17,211 nucleotides of DNA from DAIOGN01 sp036745245 (GTDB taxonomy: Bacteria; Zixibacteria; MSB-5A5; JAUVRN01), in NCBI GenBank assembly GCA_036745245.1, contig DAIOGN010000074.1:1-17211 (forward strand). The letters run 5' to 3'. Under the pieces are notes generated by a model. That model saw only the letters and a program-made list of their open reading frames with translations, ran no database searches and was not told the origin of the DNA. A program made the position numbers and the translations under genes. How positions within the stretch are numbered: position 1 is the first letter of the stretch; each line of letters begins with the position of its first letter. Positions 5,655-15,351 of this stretch are shown piece after piece.

Positions 5655-7760
5655 CTACGGACAGGACCACGTGCCGGGGATCAGCGTACACGCGTCACAC
5701 GGTGCAGGCCCACCTTTCAGCACGAAATTCACCAGATAGATGATGTCGGAATTGGACACGTTGCCGTCGCAGTTCACGTCGCCAGCGGCGCGGCAGGGAA
5801 CCGGTGCGGGCCCGGCCTTCAGCACATGATTCACCAAGTACACGATGTCGGAAGTCACAATTCCGCCAGAGGCATTTACGTCTCCAGTGCCGCCCGGCGG
5901 AATGGGGCAGGCGATACCCGAGAAGTCGCGACGCCAGGTGCTCATGTGGTCGGTGCCGGCGTACAGGTAATCGTCGTCGAAGGCCAACTCCACCACTTCG
6001 GTGTTGGGCAGAAGCCCATCTCCCCAATCGTCCCAGCTTCCGGCGCGATCGAAGGACCGATACAAACCAGCCGTAGTGCCGAGGTACAGTTGGGTGTCAC
6101 GAGCAACGATCGACCGGGGAATACCCGCGAAGGGCGCGACCATCTTGGTCCAGTTATTCCCGCGATTGAGAGAGCGATACACACCCTGAACGGTGGTGAT
6201 GAACCACACGGTATCGATCTGTGCGATGGATGCATACGAACTGGACGTCGGCAATCCCAGGTACGGGGCATTCCAGGTCATGCCGTTGTTGGTGGAGCGC
6301 TTGCATCCTCCCACGTCTTCTCCGAGGAACATCATGGGGCCGTGCTTGATGATGTCGAGCGCCGTTTCTCCCAGACCCATGCCGCCCGTCTGGAACGTCC
6401 AGTTGAGGCCGCCGTTGGTTGAGAAGCTGACGCCGGCGTTACCGACGGCCCAGACGCTGTCGGCAGGGCCTACCCAGAAAGCGTACACGGTTCGGAGGCC
6501 CAGATCTGTGGTGGCGGAGAGTGTCCAGTTGGTGCCATGGTTCGTACTGCGATACACTAAATTGGGATAGGTGACGGTTCCGGCGCCTGCCAGCAGGTAG
6601 TTGGGCGTACGCGCAAGAGAATAGAAGCCCAGGTTGGCGGGCAACACGCCGGTGTTGATGAGGGTCCACGTGGATCCCTGATCGGTGCTGCGGAAAAACC
6701 CGTTGGCATCGGCCGCGGCAAACAGGTGGCTGGGCTCACCCAGGAGGCCCATGATCTTCACGGCGCGTATTCCCGGATTGGCCTGTGCCCAGTTGGCGCC
6801 AAGGTTGGCGGTTCGATAAATGCCAAGCCGGTTGGTGCCGACGATGACGGCCGAGCCACTGGCGGTAATTGCCGGAATCGACTCAGCAGGACCCGCGGGC
6901 GGCAATCCGGTGTTCACCGCAGCCCAGCCGTTGCCCAGACTGTCGGCCCGTTGAACCGTGCCGCCAGGACCGCACGCGTACAGATGGGTAGCCGTGGTCG
7001 TGAGGCACGATGAAAAGTCGCTGACTGACGGCGGGTTTACTTTGGTCCATGCGTAACCTGTGTCGGTGCTTCGATGAATGCCGCTTATGCCCGTGCCCAC
7101 AAATACGGCACGTGAATTGGCGGTCAGGTCGGAGATGGGGAAGCCGCTCATGATAAAAGGCGTGGGAACCTGCGTCCAGCTGGTGCCGTTGTCGGTGGAT
7201 CGGAAGACGCCGTCGGGGCCTGAAAGGAGACTGGTGCCTGCGTACAAAGAGCCGGCACGCTCGGCGAAGAAAGCGAACTCTGTGTTGAGAGGGAGGCCCG
7301 TAACGGCGGTGAATGTGCCGCCATGGTTGGTGGATTTGTACAGGGAATCGCTGGTTGCAAGAAGCAGATTCGGACCGCTTACGTGCAGTTCCCAGCACAG
7401 GTAGATGACTGGCAGTCCTGCAGCAGCTTTCGCAGTCCAGGTGGTGCCGTAGTCTGTTGAGTGATACAGGGTCGACGCTATGGTGTTCTGGCCCCAAAGG
7501 TAGGTATCGGGGCCCACGGATATGATCTCGAATCCGTTGAAGCTGCCTTCGAGGTGGTCGTATAGTGGGATCCAGGTGGTGCCGTTGTCAGTGGATCGGT
7601 ACGGCATCTTGTTGGCGATGGCGAACGCGTAGCCGTTGGATGTGTTCGTGGCGACGTTGATCACGTTGCCGCCGGTAGGGCCCGACATTTGTTGCCAGGG
7701 AGCAGCGTTTGCAGACGTAAAGACCAGCATACAAATCAAGATTCGCAACCAGGGTGCCAT
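5655..7760 (-). CDS. Secreted BNR-repeat (Ycf48/sialidase-like propeller) protein with C-terminal type I dockerin
   Basis: The 701-residue protein has a signal peptide (1-19, cleavage after ANA). About a dozen Asp-box/BNR-type repeats follow, of the form YRSTDNGTTW (first at 54-63), FRSTDQGSTW and YRSTNHGTNW, which predict one or two beta-propellers. The C-terminus (626-690) has two EF-hand-like dockerin repeats: DVNASGGIVTSD (627-638) and DVNCDGNVSNSD (661-672), each followed by a YLVN(H/F)VLK helix. Dockerins bind Ca and usually dock to cohesins; in bacteria without cellulosomes, such tails are common on secreted proteins and their partner is unknown. BNR repeats alone do not prove sialidase activity, and no catalytic Arg triad was identified. 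A structural, adhesive or assembly role is equally possible. The ribosome site before ATG 7760 is weak (GGCGGAAA). The gene ends before a pair of hairpins. Confidence 0.85.
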   Translation of the reverse strand: MAPWLRILICMLVFTSANAAPWQQMSGPTGGNVINVATNTSNGYAFAIANKMPYRSTDNGTTWIPLYDHLEGSFNGFEIISVGPDTYLWGQNTIASTLYHSTDYGTTWTAKAAAGLPVIYLCWELHVSGPNLLLATSDSLYKSTNHGGTFTAVTGLPLNTEFAFFAERAGSLYAGTSLLSGPDGVFRSTDNGTSWTQVPTPFIMSGFPISDLTANSRAVFVGTGISGIHRSTDTGYAWTKVNPPSVSDFSSCLTTTATHLYACGPGGTVQRADSLGNGWAAVNTGLPPAGPAESIPAITASGSAVIVGTNRLGIYRTANLGANWAQANPGIRAVKIMGLLGEPSHLFAAADANGFFRSTDQGSTWTLINTGVLPANLGFYSLARTPNYLLAGAGTVTYPNLVYRSTNHGTNWTLSATTDLGLRTVYAFWVGPADSVWAVGNAGVSFSTNGGLNWTFQTGGMGLGETALDIIKHGPMMFLGEDVGGCKRSTNNGMTWNAPYLGLPTSSSYASIAQIDTVWFITTVQGVYRSLNRGNNWTKMVAPFAGIPRSIVARDTQLYLGTTAGLYRSFDRAGSWDDWGDGLLPNTEVVELAFDDDYLYAGTDHMSTWRRDFSGIACPIPPGGTGDVNASGGIVTSDIVYLVNHVLKAGPAPVPCRAAGDVNCDGNVSNSDIIYLVNFVLKGGPAPCDACTLIPGTWSCP

Positions 7761-7900
7761 TTGGAGTTTCCGCCTGTCTAGGATGTCTATTGGGGCTGCC
7801 GGGCAGGGCGCCGCAGATGCCCAACTATGATGAGCGGAACAGTACGGGCCGCGGGCCCGGAAAGCAAGGCGGATCGGGGCGAAACCTCAACTGTCACTTT

Positions 7901-7926
7901 GGAAAAGTAGGGTGGAAGAGTAGGGT
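7901..7926. repeat. Imperfect 13-bp tandem duplication beside the inverted repeat
   Basis: GGAAAAGTAGGGT (7901-7913) is followed immediately by GGAAGAGTAGGGT (7914-7926), differing at one base. The second copy forms the outer end of the long inverted repeat, and a partial third copy (GGAAGAGTG, 7962-7970) lies in its loop. Confidence 0.75.
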
Positions 7927-8010
7927 CAGACTCGACTTTCCGAATCCCATGGGATCGATTTGGAAGAGTGGCCGGGTCGCCTCGGAAAGTCGAGTCTGAC
8001 CCTACTCTTC
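7915..8010. repeat. Perfect 29-bp inverted repeat with palindromic loop
   Basis: Bases 7915-7943 are the exact reverse complement of 7982-8010. The core reads AGGGTCAGACTCGACTTTCC on one arm. The 38-base spacer contains a perfect 12-bp palindrome (ATCCCATGGGAT, 7944-7955). No coding region covers it. It starts 12 bases after the RND gene stop at 8022 (minus strand) and could fold into a large stem-loop terminating that operon. The size and symmetry also fit a REP-like or miniature non-autonomous mobile element. I recall similar GGGTCAGACTCGACTTT-type sequences as dispersed intergenic repeats in environmental genomes, but this could not be checked. The rest of 7761-8021 holds only the weak upstream region of the BNR gene and a short GC hairpin (7845-7859). 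Confidence 0.85.
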
Positions 8011-8021
8011 ACTTTCCCAGA

Positions 8022-11263
<3,242 letters not shown>

Positions 11264-11267
<4 letters not shown>

Positions 11268-12286
11268 GGCCGAACCACGACCGAATCACCGTCGGACAAA
11301 TCTCTCCAACCGTCGGTGACCACGAGCTCTCCCTCTTCCAGGCCCGACAGGATCTCGAGCGTGCCCGGGAGCTGTCGTCCCAGACGCACCAGACGCAGCA
11401 CGGCAATCTGTTCGGGTGTGATCACGAAGACCAGATCGAGCTGCCCGCGCTTCACCAGCGCGGACGGGGGCACGAACAAGGTCTCGTCCCCGATCGACGG
11501 GAGCAGGAGCCGCCCGAATTGTCCCGGGTGCACACCGGGGGAGGGGGGCAGAGCCACTTTCACCATGAAGGAACGGCTCACCGGGTCGGACGAAGGCGAC
11601 AGCTCGTCCACGCGGCCGCGGATCACGTCCGAGGTGGCAGACAAGGACACGGCCAGGGAGTCGCCCTCCCGCACCGAAGCGAGTTTGGATTCGGGCAGCG
11701 TGACGATGAAGCGCAGCACGCCGCTTTCCTCCATGGTAAAGAGCGGCTTGCCCGGCACGGCCAGGTCTCCCACCTCAATATCCTTGCGCGTCACCGTCCC
11801 GGAGAAGGGCGCGGTCACGGTGGCATAGCTGAGGTACGTTTCCGCTTCCGCGAGCGTAGCCTCCGCCACCGCCCGTCGCGACTTCACCATGTCGTATTCC
11901 TGCTGCGTGGCCGCCTTCTGTTTGAGCAGCGCCTCCATGCGCGATAGCTCGAGTGCGGTCTGATCGTTTACGGCGCGCGCCTGCTCCACACGGGCCCGGT
12001 ATTCGCGCGTGTCGAGCTGGACCAGCAGGTCGCCTTTCGCCACGCGGCTGCCCAGCGTGGCCTCCACGCGTTCCACGCGCGCCTGGAGCTTGGCCTCGAT
12101 GTCGGACTTGCTCTTGGCCGCCACCGTGCCCATGTACTCCTCATACCCCGACTCGCGAACCCGCACCGCCTTCGCCGCAATCACCGTATGCGGCTCGGCG
12201 GGCGTGGCGTCGTTCGACGCGTCCCCGCCGCAGGCGGAGAGTACGCCCGCCAGAAGGATGCCGCCCCACAGCCCCGTTGTACGCAT
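11264..12286 (-). CDS. RND periplasmic adaptor (membrane fusion) lipoprotein
   Basis: ATG at 12286 was chosen because GAGGGG precedes it and the protein then begins with a lipoprotein signal, MRTTGLWGGILLAGVLSAC, with lipidation at Cys19; a longer frame upstream has no such signal. The 340-residue protein has the classic adaptor order. The first half of the biotinyl-lipoyl-like domain (QARVERVEATLGSRVAKGDL) comes first, then a helical hairpin (EYRARVEQAR... MEALLKQKAATQQEYDMVKSR). The second lipoyl half (YATVTAPFSGTVTRK) follows, and then beta-barrel and membrane-proximal domains (HPGQFGRLLLP; ending DGDSVVVRP). It bridges the RND pump to an outer-membrane channel. It follows the DUF2892 gene by 11 bases and overlaps the pump gene by four. 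Confidence 0.93.
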
Positions 12287-12297
12287 CTTGTTTCCCC

Positions 12298-12492
12298 TCA
12301 GGACGTGGTCTTGGTGGAGAACCGGCCCAGAACTTTTTCGGCGGGGCAGAATCCCGTAAACGACGATTGGATCAGGTTCACGCCCACGAAGGCCGCCAGC
12401 CACAACCAGGTGCGGCTGAAGGCGAGCGACAAGAGGAGGCTCAGAAGCACCAGGCTGCCGGCCAGTACGCGGATCTTCAGATCGAGTCTCAT
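12298..12492 (-). CDS. DUF2892 small membrane protein
   Basis: The 64-residue protein starts at ATG 12492, with AGGA about nine bases upstream. It has two hydrophobic segments (about 8-25 and 28-42) and the DUF2892 signature FVGVNLIQSSFTGFCPAEKVL (in residues 35-55), including the conserved Cys49-Pro50. DUF2892 domains occur alone or fused to rhodanese sulfurtransferases (YgaP type), where they dimerise in the membrane. As first gene of an operon with an RND adaptor and pump, and divergent from an ArsR-type regulator, it may be part of a sulfur, thiol or metal stress response. The actual role is unproven. The stop codon lies within the region leading into the adaptor ribosome site. Confidence 0.85.
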   Translation of the reverse strand: MRLDLKIRVLAGSLVLLSLLLSLAFSRTWLWLAAFVGVNLIQSSFTGFCPAEKVLGRFSTKTTS

Positions 12493-12563
12493 GGTTCGTC
12501 CTTTTTGCGTGTTCTTCAAGAAATCACTTGATATAGATATAACTATATGCTTATATGGTAGTG
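12493..12563. promoter_or_regulatory. AT-rich divergent promoter/operator between DUF2892-RND operon and ArsR gene
   Basis: A sharply AT-rich block in a GC-rich genome contains the inverted repeat ATATAG-N6-CTATAT (12531-12548), a plausible ArsR-family operator. For the plus strand, TTGATA (12528-12533) and TTATAT (12551-12556) are spaced 17 bases and could be -35 and -10 elements. On the minus strand, the same block supplies TATAGT- and TATATC-like -10 candidates for the efflux operon. Repressor binding here would shut off both directions. Element choice is by eye only. Confidence 0.6.
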
Positions 12564-12971
12564 ATGGCAAGCGGAAAGACGAGAGACTTTACCAGCCTTC
12601 CGGAGGGGGTGCTGGAGCTGGTGGCCGGGTGCTTTCGCGCCCTGGGCGACCCCACGCGCCTGGCCCTGCTTCGGGCCTTGAAGCAAGGCGACCGGACGGT
12701 GCAGGACCTGGTGGTCGTCACGGGCTGGACCCAGCCCAACGTGTCGCGTCACCTGTCGATATTGGCCCGCGCCGGGCTGGTGGCGCGCTCCAAGCGCGGC
12801 GCCTTCGTCCACTACCGGGTGGCCGACCCGCGGATTTTCATGCTGTGCGAAGGAGTGTGCGGCCACGTGGATCGCATGCTGGCCGGCTACAGGCCGCCGG
12901 AGGGGGCGGCCAGAGCCACGGACGTCAGCAGGCGGTCTGGTGGCGCGTCTCGAAGGGGTGCTCGCAGGTGA
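12555..12971 (+). CDS. ArsR/SmtB-family winged-helix transcriptional regulator
   Basis: The 138-residue protein has the ArsR fold signature: FRALGDPTRLALLRALKQGDRTVQDLV (27-53), the recognition helix region TQPNVSRHLSILARAGLV (59-76) and the wing RSKRGAFVHYRV (78-89). It most likely represses the divergent DUF2892-RND operon and itself. The classic ELCVCDL metal site in helix 3 is absent. Cysteines instead sit at Cys26, before the helix-turn-helix, and Cys98/Cys102 (LCEGVC) in the C-terminal helix, a layout reminiscent of thiol- or persulfide-sensing members. The start may be 12564 rather than 12555: no ribosome site is visible, and the candidate -10 overlaps 12555, which would allow a leaderless transcript beginning at the second ATG. 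The basic Ser/Arg-rich C-terminal tail overlaps the convergent radical SAM gene by 47 bases. Confidence 0.92.
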   Translation: MVVMASGKTRDFTSLPEGVLELVAGCFRALGDPTRLALLRALKQGDRTVQDLVVVTGWTQPNVSRHLSILARAGLVARSKRGAFVHYRVADPRIFMLCEGVCGHVDRMLAGYRPPEGAARATDVSRRSGGASRRGARR

Positions 12972-13920
12972 AGTCGGGGCGGTAGTTCGCGGCGCTTTCC
13001 ATCTCCTGCACCCAGCCCCGGTGGAATCCAAGCCGGTCGAATTCGTCTCGTACTGCGTCGTACTCCGCGGGAGTGATCGTGCGTCCCAGCCGCGGGTGAT
13101 TCTCCACCCACGGCGTGGGGTGATATTGCGACATCAGTGACACATGCACGGAGGGCGACAGTTCCTCCGCGATCCACCTCAGCACCTTCTTGCTGTTCTC
13201 CACCTGGCCGGGCAGAACGAGATGACGGATGATGAGGCCGGAGGTGATCCGACCTTCGTCGTCCGTCCAGATGTTTCCGCCCTTCTGGCGGAACATTTCA
13301 CGAATCGCTGCGCACGCGACATCCGGATAGAACGGTGTGTGCGAGTACTGGCGGCCCAGCGCCTCGTCGAGATACTTGAGATCCGGCAGCCACACGTCGA
13401 TTGTACCGTCGAGCGCCTGAATGGTGGTGACCTTGTCGTAGGAGCTGGTGTTGTACACGAAGGCGGGGCGGCGCCCACGCGCACGCAGGGCCCCTATCAG
13501 CACCTGCACCTGGGGGACAAAGTGCGAGGGTGACACGAAGCCCACGGCGTGAGAGCCGCCTTCCAGGATCGATTCGATGCGCGCCACGAGCTCAGGCAGG
13601 GTGACCAGATCTTCCTCGATCGACTCGCGGCGCCGGCTGATCTGGTGATTCTGGCAGTACACGCACTGCATGTTGCAGCGCGTGAAGAACACGTTGCAGA
13701 TGCCGCGCGACCCGGAGATCACCGGCTCCTCGCCCGTGTGCGCGCAGATCGACCCCACGGAGAAGCCCGCCCCGCTCATGCAGAATCCAAGTTCGGTTCC
13801 GAACCGATCGGCGTGACAGTCACGCGGGCAGCAGGTGCAGTCGCGCAGCTGCTCCAGGGGCGCAAGGATCGGGCCCATGTCGAGCGGCTGACCCGCGGAA
13901 GGGTCCGTGAGGAAGGCCAT
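12925..13920 (-). CDS. PflX-like radical SAM protein (COG1313 type)
   Basis: The protein has 331 residues from ATG 13920. The radical SAM cluster motif is CNMQCVYC (Cys82, Cys86, Cys89), followed by QNHQIS, typical of the PflX/COG1313 group of activase-like proteins. An N-terminal cysteine cluster (CTCCPRDC at 28-35 and GFC ending at Cys47) is also characteristic and may hold an auxiliary iron-sulfur site. GSHAVGFVSPSHFVPQV and VWLPDLKYLDEALG lie along the predicted TIM-barrel. The substrate is unknown; an adjacent glycyl radical enzyme is not present in the window. A TTG at 13950 would add ten residues in frame, and neither start has a clear ribosome site. The gene is convergent with the ArsR gene, overlapping its 3' end by 47 bases, and divergent from the cupin gene. 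Confidence 0.85.
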   Translation of the reverse strand: MAFLTDPSAGQPLDMGPILAPLEQLRDCTCCPRDCHADRFGTELGFCMSGAGFSVGSICAHTGEEPVISGSRGICNVFFTRCNMQCVYCQNHQISRRRESIEEDLVTLPELVARIESILEGGSHAVGFVSPSHFVPQVQVLIGALRARGRRPAFVYNTSSYDKVTTIQALDGTIDVWLPDLKYLDEALGRQYSHTPFYPDVACAAIREMFRQKGGNIWTDDEGRITSGLIIRHLVLPGQVENSKKVLRWIAEELSPSVHVSLMSQYHPTPWVENHPRLGRTITPAEYDAVRDEFDRLGFHRGWVQEMESAANYRPDFTCEHPFETRHQTAC

Positions 13921-13995
13921 GTGGGTCGCAAATAAGCCGGCCCGCCGCAAGGAGTCCAGCGGGATTCCGCGCTCGTCAGCCCGCCGTTTTTCCCG

Positions 13996-14025
13996 TTGAC
14001 GTACCCTGCCGGCGCGGTTTTACCT
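13996..14025 (+). promoter_or_regulatory. Possible promoter for the cupin gene
   Basis: TTGACG at 13996-14001 resembles a -35 element. TTACCT at 14020-14025, spaced 18 bases, is a weak -10 match. The cupin start lies at 14063 with AGGAG at 14050-14054. The stretch 13921-14062 separates two divergent genes and shows no coding region of its own. Confidence 0.3.
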
Positions 14026-14062
14026 GTCGTACACCTCACACCTACACAGAGGAGAGCTCGTC

Positions 14063-14467
14063 ATGAAACTGAAGCTTCTGATCGCGCTGGCCGCGTTTGG
14101 CATCGCCTGCGCCGCCTGGGCGGGGAACGACATGGATCCGATCGCGGTGGGCGCCGGGATGTACAAGCTCCACTACGAGAACGATCGGGTGCGCGTAATG
14201 GAAGTGACCTTCGAGCCGGGAGCGAAGATCGGCATGCACTCCCATCCGGATCACGCGGTCTATTTCATCGAAGGCGGTCAGCTCAAGGTGACCACGCCGG
14301 ACGGCAAGGAGGCCATGCTCGACGCCAAGACGGGTGATGCCGCCTGGCTTTCGGCGCAGACGCACCAGGGTGAGAACACCGGCAAGACGCGCATTCGGAT
14401 CCTGGTGACCGAGTTGAAGGAACCGGCCCCGGCCAAGGCCGCCGAGCCTGCTGCCGAGAAGAAGTAG
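14063..14467 (+). CDS. Exported single-domain cupin protein
   Basis: The 134-residue protein has a signal peptide (1-20, cleavage after AWA), so it acts in the periplasm or outside. The cupin core spans about 28-118. The first motif, PGAKIGMHSHPDHAVYFIEG (52-71), gives His59 and His61; the expected Glu is not at its usual place, and His64 or Glu70 may substitute. The second motif region, GDAAWLSAQTHQGENTG (91-107), supplies His101. Metal binding is likely but the reaction is unknown; small exported cupins of this kind are rarely characterised. The C-terminus (120-134) is a low-complexity Ala/Pro/Glu/Lys tail. The start has a strong AGGAG eight bases upstream. The gene is probably monocistronic; the 152 bases that follow hold a weak 7-bp stem (14476-14482 with 14510-14516) and a stronger hairpin. 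Confidence 0.85.
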   Translation: MKLKLLIALAAFGIACAAWAGNDMDPIAVGAGMYKLHYENDRVRVMEVTFEPGAKIGMHSHPDHAVYFIEGGQLKVTTPDGKEAMLDAKTGDAAWLSAQTHQGENTGKTRIRILVTELKEPAPAKAAEPAAEKK

Positions 14468-14572
14468 CCTCCGGGGTCGCCAGCCCGCGACGTGATCCAC
14501 GCGCGCCTGTGGCGACAGCGAAGTCAGCGGCTGGCCGCACGGCTTGACCGCATGCAGATTCCTCGATAGTGT

Positions 14573-14604
14573 CCGGGCGGGCCGTGGGCGTACTGCCCGC
14601 CCGG
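14573..14604 (+). other. GC hairpin just upstream of the glycosyltransferase start
   Basis: A perfect 10-bp stem (14573-14582 with 14595-14604) with a 12-base loop ends 15 bases before ATG 14620. It could terminate cupin transcription or limit access to the weak ribosome site of the glycosyltransferase-lpxC-lpxD operon. No T-run follows. Confidence 0.45.
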
Positions 14605-14619
14605 CACCTGCTTTCCACT

Positions 14620-15351
14620 ATGAAGACCCTCGCCATCATCCCAGGCCTGAACGTAGCACAGCATGTGGGCAACGTGGTGAAACGCGTCCCCCCGCAGGAG
14701 GTGGAGGGCGTGCTCGTGGTGGACGACGGATCCACCGACGATACGTCGGGAGCAGCCCGGCGGGCCGGAGCCATGGTGGTGCGCCACGAGCACAATCAGG
14801 GCGTAGGCGCCGCGATTCGCACAGGCATCCGGTACGCACGGGATCAGGGCTACGATGCCGTGGTCATTTTGAATGCCATCGGCAAATACGATCCGGCTGA
14901 CGTGGGAACCTTGCTTGCGCCATTGCGAGCGGATCGGGCCGAGCTGGTGCAGGGGTCGAGGTTTCTGGAAGGCGGCAGCCACCACGGCATCCCGTTCAAG
15001 AGACGCGTGGGCACGCGCGGCTATTCTCTGGTGTTCAGTGCGATGCTCGGTCACCACGTGTCCGACGCATCCTCCGGCATTCGCGCGTTCAAAACGTCTC
15101 TCGCGGAGGCACGCGGCATCAATCTCAACCAGAGCTGGCTCGACCGCTACGAACTCGAACCGTATCTCTTATGGAAGACGATTGAATGCGGCCACCGGGT
15201 GGTGGAGGTACCCATGCGTGTGGAGTACCCACAGGGCCCGCGCAGCTCGTACACCCGGATGCGACCGGTGCAGGACTGGTGGCATCTGGTGAGGCCGATC
15301 CTGAAGCTCACGCTTGCGCGCGCCGGATCGGGTTTGCACAAGGACTCATGA
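14620..15351 (+). CDS. Glycosyltransferase family 2 (polyprenyl-phosphate/DPM1-like)
   Basis: The protein has 243 residues from ATG 14620; a GTG at 14569 would add 17 residues, but those lie inside a GC hairpin and do not look like family sequence. The GT-A nucleotide-binding start is IIPGLN (6-11), followed by VLVVDDGSTDDT (31-42) and HNQGVGAAIRTGI (58-70). The usual DxD metal motif is replaced by NAIGKYDP (85-92). Later conserved blocks are QGSRFLEGG (111-119), SDASSGIRAFKTS (148-160), WLDRYELEPYL (173-183) and VEVPMRVEYP (195-204). Such enzymes transfer a sugar from a nucleotide donor to a lipid carrier at the inner membrane. There is no C-terminal membrane anchor. The gene overlaps lpxC by four bases (ATGA), so the product probably serves lipid A or surface glycan synthesis; donor and acceptor are unknown. 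Confidence 0.88.
   Translation: MKTLAIIPGLNVAQHVGNVVKRVPPQEVEGVLVVDDGSTDDTSGAARRAGAMVVRHEHNQGVGAAIRTGIRYARDQGYDAVVILNAIGKYDPADVGTLLAPLRADRAELVQGSRFLEGGSHHGIPFKRRVGTRGYSLVFSAMLGHHVSDASSGIRAFKTSLAEARGINLNQSWLDRYELEPYLLWKTIECGHRVVEVPMRVEYPQGPRSSYTRMRPVQDWWHLVRPILKLTLARAGSGLHKDS

Noticed and set aside
5514..6422. 302-codon plus-strand open frame opposite the dockerin/BNR gene
   Set aside because: It has no recognisable motif, signal or ribosome site, and the opposite strand encodes clear BNR and dockerin repeats.
5655..7760. Assignment of the BNR protein as a sialidase
   Set aside because: Asp-box repeats alone are common in non-enzymatic propellers, and no catalytic Arg triad or Tyr/Glu pair could be identified.
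7901..8010. CRISPR-like repeat array
   Set aside because: The structure is one inverted repeat with degenerate tandem ends, not regularly spaced direct repeats with unique spacers.
12188..12985. 265-codon plus-strand frame covering the adaptor start and the ArsR gene
   Set aside because: It runs in another frame through two well-supported genes and through the promoter region, and its product is low-complexity Gly/Arg/Ala.
15186..15347. Upstream extension of the lpxC frame inside the glycosyltransferase gene
   Set aside because: The added residues do not resemble LpxC, and the ATG at 15348 forms a standard ATGA overlap with the preceding stop.
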